DNA of 64,000 nt from Otis tarda (lineage: Eukaryota > Chordata > Aves > Otidiformes > Otididae), in the NCBI GenBank assembly GCA_026413225.1, contig CM048554.1, positions 8,386,001 through 8,450,000 on the forward strand. The letters run 5' to 3'. Position numbers and translations under genes: made by a program. This document shows, piece by piece, positions 25,191 to 38,839 of the stretch (its first letter is position 1; each line of letters opens with the position of its first letter). The notes beneath the pieces are model-generated. The model made no database searches. It worked only from the letters and a program-made list of their open reading frames with translations, and was not told where the DNA came from.

Positions 25191-25567
25191 ATCATAGAAT
25201 CATAGAATCATAGAATGGTTAGAGTTGGAAGGGACCTTCAAAGGTCATCTAGTCCAACCCCCCTGCAAGAGCAGGGACATTCCTGACTAGATCAGGTTGC
25301 TCAGAGCCTCATCCAGCCTGGCCTTGAACACTTCCAGGGATGGGGCATCCACCACCTCTCTGGGCAACCTGTTCCAGTGCTCTACAACTCTCATTGTAAA
25401 AAAATTTTTTCTAATATCTAATCTAAACCTACCTCCTTCTAATTTAAACCCATTACCCCTTGTCCTATCACAACAGGCCCTACTGAACAGTTTCTCCCCA
25501 TCTTTCCTGTAGGCCCCCTTGAGGTATTGGAAGACCGCTATCAGGTCTCCCCGATAGCGTCTCCCCA
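25191..25567 (-). mobile_element. CR1 LINE, 5'-truncated, reverse orientation
   Basis: Read on the - strand, this is the last part of the CR1 pol ORF followed by the short 3' UTR and the ATTCTATG tail (seen on + as ATCATAGAATCATAGAAT at 25191 onwards). The reading frame is intact to its stop, so this is a fairly young copy. It is truncated at its 5' end near 25567. Confidence 0.95.
25287..25567 (-). pseudogene. CR1 reverse-transcriptase ORF, C-terminal remnant
   Basis: About 93 codons of uninterrupted CR1 ORF2 C-terminus, including [28 protein letters not shown] and [13 protein letters not shown], ending with EALSNLI and a TAG. These are the hallmark residues after the RT domain of CR1. The N-terminal endonuclease and the RT catalytic core are missing, so it cannot work. 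Confidence 0.92.
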
Positions 25568-28500
25568 AATGTAGTTGCTATCAGCAGTTTCTTCACTGGT
25601 AGTGAAGGATCAGCAAGATTATTAGGAGGGAGTGTCGCTTCTGTGGACCAGCTTTGCTGATCCATGTCCCCTTGTGGGCTGTCACAACCAGTGGTGTGCA
25701 CCAGCAAGACCATGGAGGTGATGGGGTTTGTTGGTTTTCTAAGCACAGGCCAGTGCATGCAGAAGTCATACCACACTGGGCAGCACAGACTGCCCAAAAT
25801 GGTGTTCCTCCCCTGCAGATAGGTGGCAAATGGGATGCACATCCCTTGCCAGCCTGCTGCCTGGGCCACGCTGAGGAGCACTGTGTGTTGGCAGGATGGG
25901 TTAATCATTATACTGTCAGTTGTCTGCTCCAGATATTGATTTCAGTCTCCTCGGGGGAAAACATGATATATTTTTTTCCTGCCACAGCGAGAATCTGCTT
26001 CTTTTCATTACTCTCCCTATCTCAGATTCCAGCCCGAATGTATGTAAATAATAGGCAGTGCAAGATCAATTTTAAGTTTTAATTATTTTTCATCTCTTTC
26101 AATGACAAATGATATATTTTTTCTATGTGCTTTTCTAATAAAAAGTAGAAAATGTAAGGAATTTTTCAGCTTGAACATTTTGCCTACTGTCACAGTCACT
26201 TTATGTTATGAGGCCTGATGGTAGGGTACAAGACAAAAATCCAAAAGGAAAAGAAAAGGGAATACTTTAACAATGATAGTGTTTAAGGTTTATTGTGTGT
26301 ATTTGATTGCTTTCTTAATTTCATTTTCAGTAAGCAGAATAGAAATACTATTATGAATTGGCAATTTTTATTTCATTTAAAAACATAATCTCTTTGTTCT
26401 TGCTGAAAGTGTTAACAATGTGATCTTTGTTTAATTAACTCATGTTACAATAATGAATTGAAACACACTCAACATTAAATCAAGTAAAATAATTTTTAGA
26501 ACTCTTTTCCATATCCAGAAAATAAAAATAAATTAAAAATATTAAATCCTTTGAGAAGCTAGAGGAGAAACTGGATATTTTTAACGGAATATTTTGAAGT
26601 GTCATTTTCATTTTTATTTTCCATGGTAGGAATGCCAAAAAACATAAAGTTACGAAATCTCGCTGAAAAGCAGATGCTATAAAGTCATTCTAAGTCCTCA
26701 CATGTTTATAATAGTATTACATGATGTTACATGTTTTGTACTTGTGAGCTATAAGTCTTAAAGAGCTTTAAGATACTGATAATGCCCTTTTAGCATATGC
26801 GAACTGGAAGGATAATGGAATCCATATTTCATGTGGTGGCGTTCAAGTCTACTAGGCTTTGCTTTAGCTCAAAGAGCCTCCAGAGAGGCAGCAGTGCCTT
26901 ATGCAAACGAAACGCCTGTCTCTCTCAAATAATCTCAAATAGCACCCAAGGAACAAGTGAAAGAAATATGGGAGAAACACTGACATCTTAGAAACTTTTT
27001 CCTGTACCATATTGAAAAAGTAGGGCTTACTGGCCAAGGACTGCACTGTTACAGATGGCATCATAGTTAACGGTATATCTGGAAATTAGCTTTAGCACCT
27101 CCAGACAAATGGCACCGTTTTTAAATATACTATACAGCTACAGAGGCGTCTGTTTGAACAGTGGGCTTAAATCCTGTTTGCGACAGTAAGAACTCTGGTC
27201 TTAAATTAGAATAGGTCCAGCAGACCGATGGAGTGTGGGGAGCTACAGAAGGAAAGAATTTGGTGTCTCATGGACAAATTTTATCTTCTTGTGCTCTTTC
27301 TGCTACAAAAGGAGGCTTCATTTTGTTGTGCACTGATTAATTTTGGAATGCTACCTCATTTAATAAAGTTTATTTATGATGGAATACAGGCAGGCCCAAC
27401 TGAACTGGCTCTGGGAGTTGGAAAGTCTGTGCTCCCCCTGGCTTTATGTTGTGTATAGATGTACCATGCTGCCCAGGGAGTTGCACTATTTTATAGCTAT
27501 TTCATAAACACAAATGGCCACACACTTAGGGCAGCAGAGAAGAAACTGCACTTAGCCAGTGATTTTCATGAAATAGAGCGGATGGAATGTGGTCATAACT
27601 AAGTCTGGAAAAAAACACAAGCAGTGTGGCGGGGGTGGGGATATGATTTTGGAGAACTGTCTTTTATTTCAAGTACAGAAATGAATTCAAAGAAAGCAGC
27701 ATATATCCTAGGATCAAAGGGTTCCCTTGCTTGTTTTTTTGGGGGAGTGGGGGAATGACATTGTCACTTCTCTGTCAGTAGCTTTATTACTGCAGTGTGC
27801 TCAGTGGTGTAGGTGAGTGGTTAACCTTGTTCTCATATGAGAAGGGTGGCATTTACATGCTCACCGTACTGTCAGGTGGGCCAAGAGGCTCTGCGCATCC
27901 CCATGGTGTTAGCCCTGTGGAGGAGGTGTTTCATGGCTTCATAGGATGCCCTTGGTCCTGGCGCTTGGAAAGGAAGACCAGCGCTGTACAAGGAGGTACA
28001 ATTACACTGGAAGGGGGAAGATGTGTCTACGACTCCTAAAGTGAAGGTTTCCTTAACGGGGTGTGACCTTGACTGAGATTAGATCTGCTTGTCACTACTG
28101 CAGACCCACAGCAAGAAAATTCCCACCCAATCTCATTCAGATCTTTGAAGCATTACAATTTCCTCATACTTCTGGATCTCCTCTTCTGTTTTTCTGCCTG
28201 TTACTCGTAATTTTCTGTCCCCTCACCTTTTCCTAATGCAGTTGACAAGTGAGTGTTCTCTTGAGCAGATCTTGCCATCTGGAACAGTTTTCCTCTGCTT
28301 GGTTGGCTTTCATCACATTTCACCTCCATATGAGTGTGCGAGGTCACCACCAGTTAGCCCAACAGCCAAAGCTGACCCTGTCTCTAGTCACCATGAATGA
28401 TCTGCCGGGGAGGAAGCTAGCATTTAATCTTGCCTCCTACATCTCTGTGACTACACCTGTATCTTAGTCATGCAACAGTGGTATCTCACCATACTGGTGC

Positions 28501-31500
28501 AGGAGTGCAGCTCTTTGTGACTTAAAAGTTCAGCATCTCCTTTCTGGGGTCTTGCATGAGCTCTGGAGGTCCTTTCCTGCAGCACTCCAGTGTGCTGTGA
28601 ATGTGTTCGTAGCTGAAATTAAACCAGTCCAGCAAAGCAGGTCCTCTGGATGATGGACTTTGAGTTGCAGCTATAGATAGTCTATGGGCAACTGCAAAAC
28701 CACATGGTTTTGTTTGAGAGAAATATGAAGAGTACAGAATGGCATTGTCTTTTACTTTCTCGCTGGGATGTTCATAGTGTAATTTTTCCATACTTAATTA
28801 ACACTGTTCTTTGCTCAAATGTTTATTAAGGATTTTTCTCCCAGGTTCAGAATTTACTTGTGACTTCTGTCCTGAGTTTTAAAATCCATGGCTTTCTGCA
28901 GTTGGCAAATGTCAGCCATAAAACACCCTTCATTATTGTTTCACTGGTGCAGGATCTTTACCCTGAAATGTTAGGACACATAAGCCTTTTGTTTCGTTAT
29001 TCCCCTTCACAGATGTGCAGCCTTGTTTGTTTGTTTGTTCCCCAATCACTAGTGTGAAGGGCATAGCTCTGCCAGTAGTAATAGCTACTGCAGAGGCCAA
29101 AAATGCCTTTATTCCATTTACAGCATCCTGTCAAAAAACACTCAGTACCTACATTACTTGACAGCATGTTTACACATTCAGCATTTTCTCTGTGGAGGAA
29201 ATAAGCAGTCACTTACAGGCTATTCCATTCTTACCTGGATAGAAAATCAGTTAAACTCTGTTCTGGGTTCTGAGGAGAAAAAGTCAATAATATTTTCTCC
29301 GCTGCCCCCTGGTTACAGCTAACAATGGTATATAGTGAGAGGGTCAGAGTGACAAAGTCTCTGACTCAGTGGCTGGAAAAAATTGAGATTCCTAATTTGT
29401 GGCCAAATCCTATCATGGTTACAAGGTGTTTCATCAGTTAAAACACATTTCACTTGATGTGTTTGTACAGTCTGTCAGCCTGAAATGTAGCACAAAAGCA
29501 TCAAATGAGCACAAATGGAAATACTTCAGGTGCTTCAAAATAAGATGTCACTGTGCTGAAAAATCAGTACCTAACTCCAGAAGCTTGATTCAAGGAAATT
29601 AAATTGGCTGATTCTTCCAGCTGTCTCGGCAACAGGGAGGATTAGCAGAAAAGCTCACAGACTAAACAGGAAGATGGTCAGCAGGGCTGTGTCTTAGCAT
29701 CTCCTCCTCTCTGGGGTACTGGTATCAAAACATGGTGCCTCCGTCAGCTGAGGACCTGAGTGGTCCAGAGAGGATGGAAAACTGAGCAGGACTTGCTGTT
29801 TCAAATGTACAGCAGCTACACTGCCTTTTGTTTTACTCTTTTCGGAGTGTTGAAAGGGCTCTGTGGGTCACATGTTTTCATCGATCATGGCTCAACATGC
29901 ATGGAAGGGTTGGAAGGGGCTTTCCCTCATGGCTGCCTTGCAGGGATCTCTAGGATGTGAAGGTTAGGTCTTGATCCCTTCCAGCACAGAGAGGGACTCG
30001 AATTCAGATTTATTTCCAGCATGCTCTGATCAGCAGGGTACAAGGCCAACGGTAAGTACTGGCATGGCCCCTCTCCCTCACTTGGAATGCTCATGGCTGC
30101 AAGTTTTGCATGGCTACTACAGTCATGTCTCAGTTCAGTCCTAGCCCTGCCTTTTGGTGTCTCACGTCACATGTTCACTAAGTCTTGGCCTGGTGCCTAC
30201 CAGCACACTGTCCTTCCTTTGCATATCAGGAACTCCTCTCGGGTGGTCACGTTGGTCTGTGAAGCTGGATCTCCAAAAAGAGAGTTGTGCTCTCATTTTC
30301 TGGGGCCTTCTCCTTGGGACAGCAGATATTTTACAATTCCTTGTAAATGAGTGTAGCTAACAACTCCCACACTGGTCTTGGAGTGGCAAAACTAGCATGC
30401 TTTGTGGTTTTATTTGTCATTACTGCTCTGTCTTCCAAAGCAGTAATTGTCCAGTGTGTAGTAAGTACAGCTATTGTGGTCACTTCATACAATTGTCTTT
30501 TTTTTTTTTCTTTAATGCCTGTTTCATCATAAATCTTCTTGCACATATAAACCTGAGTCTTGAACTGCACAGTCTGCACCAGACAAGCCAGTTACCATGT
30601 GGTGGTACTGCAGCAGCCCCCCCCAACCCGACCCCCCAGCATCAAGGGCCAGCTGGAACATAGCTGCTTTTCGGGTAATTGTCCAAAAGTATGGATACTT
30701 TTTTAGCTTGATTTGAATCTCCCGACCCTGCAATATGGGCAAGTTTGCTTAAAAAAAAGAAAAGAAAGAAAAAGGAAAAAGTCCTTAAATAGTATTTCTA
30801 ATATTGCCTGCCTCCAGCATTATGTAGGACGTGGAGGGGAATAGATTTTCTGAATGAAGTTCTACTTGCAGATCTAGCTGGCTCTTGAAGTGTGTGAGCG
30901 TGAAAAGCAGATGATAAGAAATATATATATCTTCAGTACCTATCTAAAGGAACCTAAGTTATCTTAGAAACTGATAAATACAGAGATCACAGAATCTGCT
31001 TGTGTAACTGTTCCCTCTGGCATTAAATGGAGCCAATGTTTAACAGTACTGAATTAAGTGTGATAATGTAAGGCACAGGAACTCTTTCCGAATGAACCTT
31101 CAAGGGGAGCCTAGTGGAGAGAAATTCACATTGAGATTTGGCTGAGGAATAGGGTTAATGCCATTTGTTCTTATCACAACTGGTATGGGATATTTAACAA
31201 GCACAGGTAGTCAAGGCCTGGGTTTTATAACTGATCCTGGAGACAGCAGCGCAGTGCAATGCATTAGATTGCTGGTACCACTTCCTTCTTTTAATGAGGT
31301 CTCCCATCCAAGGATGGATATAGCCTGCTCTGGCGTGGCTTGTGAACCTGACTGGATCACAGCACACAGCCGAAATAATTGGAGAAGAATCTGCATGAGG
31401 GAGGGAAGGAAATCAGCTGCACATATTTGCATCCTGAACCGAGAGTTAGCGTAGTGCTTCTTTTTGGCAAGGGTTTGGTCGCAGCTTCTGGTGTCAAAAC

Positions 31501-34500
31501 CAGCTTGCTCTTTGCTAGCCTGCACCTGTAGTCAGTCGTAGCTGCATCCAGCTCATTTGAGAGGAGAAAGCAGGGGAGGGCTCTTCGTTTGGATCACGCT
31601 GGCGCTTTTGCAGCTCATGGCTGACAAAGCCATTTAGAGCAAATATAGCTCAGATTTTGCTCCGGAGTGTGAAGTTTGCCTTCTGAACACTGCGATTTTC
31701 TCTAGCTGATCTTAGAGATGGGAAAACACAGATGAGGCTTAACCAGGCCTGAAGAGGCTGGAGCACATCGGCTGCTTGCCATATTGATGAAACACCTGGG
31801 GCATTCATTTTGAAGTCTAAATGCAGGCTGTTCACCTGGATTGCCAAGTACAACAGAAGCTTCCTTCTGGCTGGTGGGGTGGTGTTAATTTAAAGAGAGC
31901 ACCATCTGCAGGGCCTTGGAGAACAGCAGTCAGAGGAGAGAGGGAGAGAGGTTGCTGGAAGAAGTCTTGTTCTGGTCTGGAGGCCTTGCCGCCCCCCATC
32001 TATTACCTATAATTTCTAATTAGTGGATGTGTCTTGGGGAAAGCTACTCTGATTCACTTTCTTGCAGATGCTTTTCTTGATAGGATCTATTGTTTTTGCT
32101 GAGCCTCCTAAGCATGTTTCATGGGCTTTCACAGGCATTTGGAGTGGTAATGGTCTCAGTGACCCAGTAATTAAAGGAGTCCTGTACCTCCTTGCTGTGG
32201 AGAGCTGCCCCTTTGTCCTTCCTCTTTCTGCTCTCTACCAGGCCGCTACCAGATGGTCGGAGATTTTTCACCCTTTCAAAAGCTTTGTGTTTTTCCCATC
32301 TCATCAAGCATGTCTCAGCCATGCTTAACTAGCTTAAGGCTTTTCAACCTTCCCCCCTATTCACCCCCCAGGAGATCAGTTAAGGACCTGAACAATTTCA
32401 GTAAAGAGCTTGGAAAGCAAATCCTTAGAGGCTAGGCATAGCTGTGGGAGAATGTAATGTTATTTACTGTTGGGGACCAGTTGTTTGTTCTTTCTTCTCT
32501 CCCTTTCTTCTGTCTGTCTGTCCTATGATCCATTCTTCTGTCCATCTTAACTTTGCCGTTTTTATCTATCAGAATATTCAGGGATGCTCCCTGGTTCTTG
32601 GCAGTGTTTGGCAGCGTCTGACGGCTGGCGGTATTCAGAAGAGGGCTGTCTCCCTTAGGCCAGCGCCCAAGTACTGTTGCTTTTAACCTGTTTTAATCTG
32701 TTTAGGTCCCTCTGAATGAAAAATGGCAAACATAATTAGCTAACCAGTGCGAGGAGACTGTTGGGCTGGGGTATTTTGATTTAGGGGCTTTTTTTTGTTT
32801 GTTTGCTTAATTCCTAGACTTGTTTGAAACTAGCTTGTGACCTTTATTTACAGATCAGAGCAGTTGACATGAAAGCTTGGTTAATTAACATGAGAATAAA
32901 TTTGTACCTTGCTTTGTATTTGACATTGAACAGCATTTGTTTCTGCATTGTCCCATACACACTTTTATTATTAATCTCCAAGCTTTAGCTGTATGACTGC
33001 AAATGAGGTTTTTTAGAAAAAACAAAACTCAACTCTCTTTCTTCTTCCCTCCCTCCCTGTAAAGCATGAGAGTGAGCTGTTTAAGCATGTAAAGCGCAGA
33101 TTTTGTGTGGGATGTTGTACACCTCGGAGGTACCTGTGGACATTTGCCACATAATTGAATTCAGTGCTTGTGTTTCACATTTACAGGCAAATGAGAGCAC
33201 CCAGCCATCAGGTGTTTGTATCACTAGAATTAAATACCTTCTAATTTAGCCACTCTGGAGACAAATATTTAGATATAATTAAAATGGCTAGCTGTAAATA
33301 CCTGAAAGTGCCGTTGGATGACAGAAAAATGTGGGAGGGAGTTTCTTCACAAACATGGAGGACATGACCTCAATTACTGCAGTTTTCTCCCTGACACTCC
33401 CCTTCATGGTATAGATAAAGTAGATGTTGCTAGGTGCACATCGCCCAGAGCGGAGCAGCACTTTATATAAGGCTAGATTGAAATGCTATTCTTATGCTAT
33501 AGCATTGGTATTTTTTAAGCCATCGAGGGAAATAAAATGCAATGAGTGTGTCTAAATGAATGCACAATGTAGTTTTGTGTCACAGGGAAGGCCCATAACA
33601 TTGCTGCCTCCATTTGAGTAACTCAGACTGTCATTAAACAAAGAGGAGTGCAGCTCCCCGGTGAATTGACATTGCTATTTACAGACTGTGTGGCAATCTT
33701 TGAAGTGCTAACTGGCTTTTTTCAAGTGAGATGCTGCGTTTTTCATTTATATATTTTTTCCACAAAAAGGAATGTTGGTATTTTTATGATGGCTGGTGCT
33801 TCATTGAGCTCCTCTGTGTAAAGATAACAAATGAGTTATGCGACCTGACATTCTCCCTGGGAATGTGTTCAGAACAAAGCAAGCCAGTGGCATTTCAAAA
33901 TAGCTGGTTATATTCTTTGTTCATCACAATTGCTAGGAAATGCCATTTCTTTGGTATTTTGCACCTTCTCTTAATTGACTGGTGGAAGAATCTTTGGGCA
34001 AAGACTCCAGGATCCAAAGGATGCATATGCAGAATGAAATTGCACCACTTAAAGCTGCTCAATGCTTTACTGTATCTCTATCCTGTCTGACAGGTTGAAG
34101 CAGTCAGGCCTGCTTCAGGCTTTGGAAATGAAGTGAGCTCTAACCCTTTGAGTGCAACTGCAGCAGCTGCAAATTGCCAGGCACGCTTCACAATTACTGT
34201 GTTGCTTGTCCTTGTGCTGCGTTGCTGCAGGGAGTTGCTGAGGAAGCATTGCCTGGAGCAGCCGGGGCTCCCTAGTTACTCACTGAGCAGCCCTCCTGCT
34301 GGTGATGTGCGTCCTTACGTGGGGAATAAGGCAGAGCTGGGAAGATATGTCCATAGGGAAGCTGGAGGAGGGGACAGGAGGCTGGTCCAGCCTTGGCTGT
34401 GCTCAGCTGGGGTGGCCAAGGGCACCAGAGAGGTAGCCACCCAGCAGCCCCCAAAGCCTTCATGACCAGGTTTGTGCAAGTTCTGTGTTTCTACGAAATA

Positions 34501-35105
34501 CTTTGTCTTTCATCCAACGCTATATCTCACCAGGAATTTTGTTTTGGCATGAAGGCTACTATTTTTCCATATTTCACCAGTGTCTGGTTTCTGGAGACTT
34601 CACAGTTTTGTTGCTATAAACAATCACACACTTAAAGTAGTTGGCCCACTAGCAGCCCTTGAAAGACTGTTTGAAATAAAACCAGCTAAGGATAGAAAAC
34701 CACTTTTCCCAAGGCCTGATATTCAAATTGCTTTTGCATTGCCCTTGGGAAGGATGGCCTTTTGTTATAAGCTCTGTTCTATCATGCACCGGCTGCGCTT
34801 GACCACAATGGCCGCACTCCAAGGACTAAACTTTCATGATGAATGTCACAAAACACTGCTGCATGGGCTCACTCTGGGGAAAGTAGTTCTGTGTACAGTA
34901 GGTGATCTATGTCACCTGGAGTCCTTATCGTTTTTTTCAGCTATTTGCAGAGTTCTTTCGTGTTTGGGCCGCGGAAGGAGCTGTATTAATTCAGAGTTAG
35001 TAAACCGGAGGACAGGCAGAAATAAAATGAATCTGAACTTTTAAGCTTGCTATAGCAAATGTGCCATGAGAGTGAAGAATTGGTAAACTGAACTTAGTGA
35101 GCTTT

Positions 35106-35575
35106 TGTCGTAAAAAAATAAAACTATGTTGGAAAATAAAACAAAACAAAAATAAAAAATGTCGGAAAAATAAAAAAAATAAAATGGCGGAGGACCGGGC
35201 GGATTAATCACGAACTCCTCATAGAGGTTAGCATGATCTCCGTTTATTGAGGGCTTTGTCTACATATTTATAGGGCTATTAAGGTTGCACGCGAGGGTAG
35301 GCTTAAACTCATTGGTTATAAGGCTTGTAGCATGCGCCACTACTATGTGACTGATTGGCTATATGCAAATATGCACGAGCATCTACGTCTTATTCTTCTC
35401 CCCTACTTGCGAGCACATCTTATTCAGCATTCTCTTTCTTCATTGCAGTGTGGCTATTTGTCACGTACTCGGCTATGTGACCTTCAGATCTCCAGTACTG
35501 TAGCTAAAGGCTGGGTTGTGCATCCAGGCCTCAGATAGTACAGCATGTCCCTGCTCAGTGAGGATATTCTCTACA
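35106..35575 (-). mobile_element. Solo LTR of an endogenous retrovirus, ERVK-like, 6-bp target duplication
   Basis: A 470-bp element with + strand ends TGTCGTAAAAAAATAA...CTCTACA is flanked by the perfect 6-bp direct repeat AGCTTT (35100-35105 and 35576-35581). A 6-bp duplication fits ERVK/alpharetrovirus-like integration. Read on the - strand it starts TGTAGAGAATATCC and carries CCAAT boxes (from ATTGG on +, near 35311 and 35353), a TATAAATA box (35265-35272) and an AATAAA signal (35243-35248) in the right order, so it is in reverse orientation. The U5 end is an A/T-rich run of three related ~20-30-bp units starting TGTYG. No internal retroviral gene remains. Confidence 0.88.
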
Positions 35576-36172
35576 AGCTTTAATTTGGGTCTATTTTCAT
35601 TATGCTTTCTATTGTACTGTAATTGGTACACTATTATGTTGTCTTTTGGGTTATGAATTACTAGTGTGTTAAGGAAATTAAACTTAAGTGAAAAATTTTG
35701 CTGACAGGGAACGTGCAGAAGTACAAGCAGGATCTTTTTAACCATTGGTATTGTTGCTATCATCACTAATCATTACTGCCATATAGCCATGCAACACGGT
35801 TCCTAAACCTGAACTACTAATATGGTGCAAGGTGCCGTGTATGGTTGTCTCTACCCAAAGAATGCACAGTCTAAATTTCATGGCTTTGCATGCTTATCAG
35901 CCTACTTGGAGCATCCATTTCAAGGACTTCCAACACGGTTGTACTACTTTCTTATACATGTATCATCTGTTACTAGCAGGCTTCCTCCAGCTCCTACTAG
36001 TTAAAGAATAGCTCGCTTAGCTCTGCCAGAAATATTTGTTGCCTGAATGACCAATACACACACTGATAGGTGCTTCCTGCTAGCTAGTCAGAAGCACTTC
36101 CCTCTTGTTCCTCTCTCCATGGAAATTTTTTACAAAAAATACTGATTTACTTTTACATTTGAGACAGTGGTG

Positions 36173-36254
36173 GTTTTTTCTGTTGTTGTTGTTGTGTTTT
36201 TGTTTGTTTGGTTTGGTTTGGTTTTTGTTTGTTTGGTTTTTTTTAAAAAAAAAG
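36173..36254. repeat. GT-rich low-complexity tract
   Basis: A run of (TTG)n, (TTTG)n and (TTTGG)n units leads into T8 and A9. It is simple sequence with no coding value. Confidence 0.9.
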
Positions 36255-36494
36255 AGAAAGCTGATTGTTTGAGTTCATAGTTTTGGCAAGAGCCAGCAAC
36301 ATTTCTCTGGAAATCTTGGGCTTCTCAGGCTACGTTTGTATGACTCCCTGAAAACATGACATTTCCCATATCTGTTCTTTTAAAAGAAAAAGTGATTTGA
36401 TTCAGGAAAAGGTTTTGTTAGAAGTATTTTGATCAACTCCACATGTGCCTTTCCAGTCAGTTCCCTATGCAGCAGGACCACCCGCTTGTTGTTT

Positions 36495-36520
36495 GCAGGA
36501 TGCAGTAGCAGGATGCAGTA
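36495..36520. repeat. 13-bp tandem duplication
   Basis: Two perfect copies of GCAGGATGCAGTA lie in tandem in the large intron. Confidence 0.85.
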
Positions 36521-38732
36521 GCTGTGGTGGCTTTGGCGTGGTACTGGGGCCACTGCCTACTGCCCTGCTGGTCTCCAGCCTGAGCTAGGTGCTTTCACAA
36601 GCTTTGATGGTGGGAGGCAAGGCAGCCAAAACCTCTGTGAAGTGCTGCACAATGTGGCACAAGGTAGAGACTTTCCACCTCCTCCTTCTTTCCCCTGCTT
36701 GAGGTAAGTTTGAGGCTTAGATAAGGTTTTGTTTTATTCAGGCGTTGCTTTTTTGCAAGACCTTATCCTTTGAACAAACCTAAAACCTGTGGCTATTGTG
36801 TGTAAATGCAGGCTAGCCTCCATCGTGCAAATTCCTTGTCAACTTGTGCTACACAATGCTTCAATCCAAGTTAGCTTTCCACAATACTCCCACATTTCAG
36901 CAGGATTTCTGAGGCTGAGGATCAGTGGTACTCTGTGCTTAAGACCCTTGTAAGATTTTTCAATCATGGCTCAGCATTGTCACAGATATTCATTGTGAAC
37001 TGAAACAACCCATTAAGGCACAAGGCTTACTTCTTCCCCACCACCCCAAATAATCTCTACACCTGATAACTGAAAGGCCACAGACTTTTAACTTAAAACA
37101 CATCTCCTGTCAGTACTCTTTTAGGTGCTTACATCAGAATATTACATCAGAATAACAAGGTAGCTAAATAGGGAAGATATTTGTCTAGATTTGTTGTGAA
37201 CTATAAAATCCCCAGGCAAAGACCACCCATTTTCTATGCAACAGACACTTTCCTTTTAGGGTCTGTAGTATTTAAAATAGATTCTATGTGAAAAGAGCCA
37301 TGCAATGCGTTTATTTTATTTCCTTATATACATAAGAAACATCCTGTGCACAGTTGCCAAAAGAAGTTGTTTGAGTCTCCTCAGACCATCAGATTGATGG
37401 TTTTTAGTGCACTGAAGTGTAGTAAAAAATGGAAACTATAAAACAAAATAACATGAGTTGTCTAGAACTTTAAACCTACTCAGGAAATCAAGATAGATGT
37501 ATACATATTTAAAGAAACTCAATAAACCTTGTTTTTAAGATTATGGAATTTACTATTGACAGAGCTGAACATAAACATGGTTCAAGGCCAGTGACTTAAT
37601 TCTAGTTGACACCATTCCTAATCCTTTATGGCTGAATCCTTCAGTTTTATCTGTGACTCTGGGAAAATGTCTGTCAAGGCTGAAGTCACTTGCAGCAAGG
37701 CATTAGCAATTTTTGCATTCTTTTGAAAGCTTCAGTAGTTCCCATGAAAGTAACAGACACGGAGGCATTTGTGGAGACTGTGGGCAGTGGCAATCCTTAT
37801 ACCGGTGTACAAATTCTTGCAGACGTGGACCATGGTGCACATCTGTGACCTCTAATTCTGACCGCCATTCTATGGGCTGGCAAAAGCTCTGTGTAGTCCT
37901 CCAGCTGCGAGTACTCAAGGGGAAGAGAAGAGGGGAGACGTTGCTACTGGTTGACCCAAGGATCAAGATATAGATATATCAGTATCTTTTTTTTTTAAGC
38001 TCAGAATAGTTGAAAGCTGTATTATGAAAAGGCTTTGGGCATCTGCAAGTTGATGAGCTAAGAAACTCTTCATTATGAATAAATCATGAAACGTGGTCCA
38101 AATCCAGCAATCTGAAGGAGTTTAGCTTGAGGAAATGCTTTTAATGTGTGCACGTCATCCTCCTTTAGCAGGACAAAAGTCTGCTGCTATCAACTGCTAA
38201 TACAATTATTCTCTTCTGGCTTAATTTGTAAAGGTCTTGACTTTGGCGCTAAGATCCTAAGTATAGGCCTTTACGTTTTTCTGGCACCTCGTAGCAGGGT
38301 CATGGCATTATGGGAATGGCTAAGTACTGCAGCATGCCAGCCTGGGTTTCAGCACTTTTATATGTCATGTGGCATTTCTGAATATCCCATAGCACTGGCA
38401 GTGGTATTCTGACTGACCTTCAGGACACCTCATTTTAAGGAACCCTTGTTAGCCGTCAGTTATTAAAAGGATTTGGGGAGACATTATAAACTTGCTCAAT
38501 AGCTTCAAGAAAAATTATAGATAACTTGTTAGACTCAAGAATGTGCCAGTTTTCATGATAGACACTGGTTTCATCAGCAGTTCTATAAATTCTGTTGTCA
38601 GAAAAAGAAGGTAAAAGCCATGTTGTTAGTTATAACGTCACTGAGCTTTCTAAGCATGGGTTAGAGAGGTGGTGTGAGTGCAGTGAGAATTGGCTTTGAA
38701 TTTTTAGTCCATGTTTAGGATCCCGAATAGGT

Positions 38733-38839
38733 GGCCTGATTTTCAAAAATGCTGAGCACATCCCAAACACCTTATGAAGGGAGACCCTTTGAAGCCAGCT
38801 GGAGCTGCTGGGTACTTGGAGCTTTTGAAAATCAGGATC
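38733..38839. mobile_element. Palindromic MITE-like element
   Basis: About 107 bp with imperfect terminal inverted repeats: GGCCTGATTTTCAAAAATGC at the left and its near reverse complement (AGCTTTTGAAAATCAGGATC) at the right. The CCTGATTTTCA...TGCTGAGCAC pattern is known from old non-autonomous DNA transposons of reptile and bird genomes. I name no family with certainty. It encodes nothing. Confidence 0.65.

Noticed and set aside
25480..25908. 142-codon open frames on both strands next to the CR1 copy
   Set aside because: They run from CR1 into unique sequence in a frame other than the CR1 pol frame, and show no protein features.
33480..33720. Impression of a conserved non-coding element
   Set aside because: Conservation cannot be judged from a single sequence, and nothing in the bases alone supports it.
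34580..35044. 154-codon open frame on the + strand
   Set aside because: Composition looks random, with no recognisable motif and no supporting promoter, splice or polyadenylation signals.
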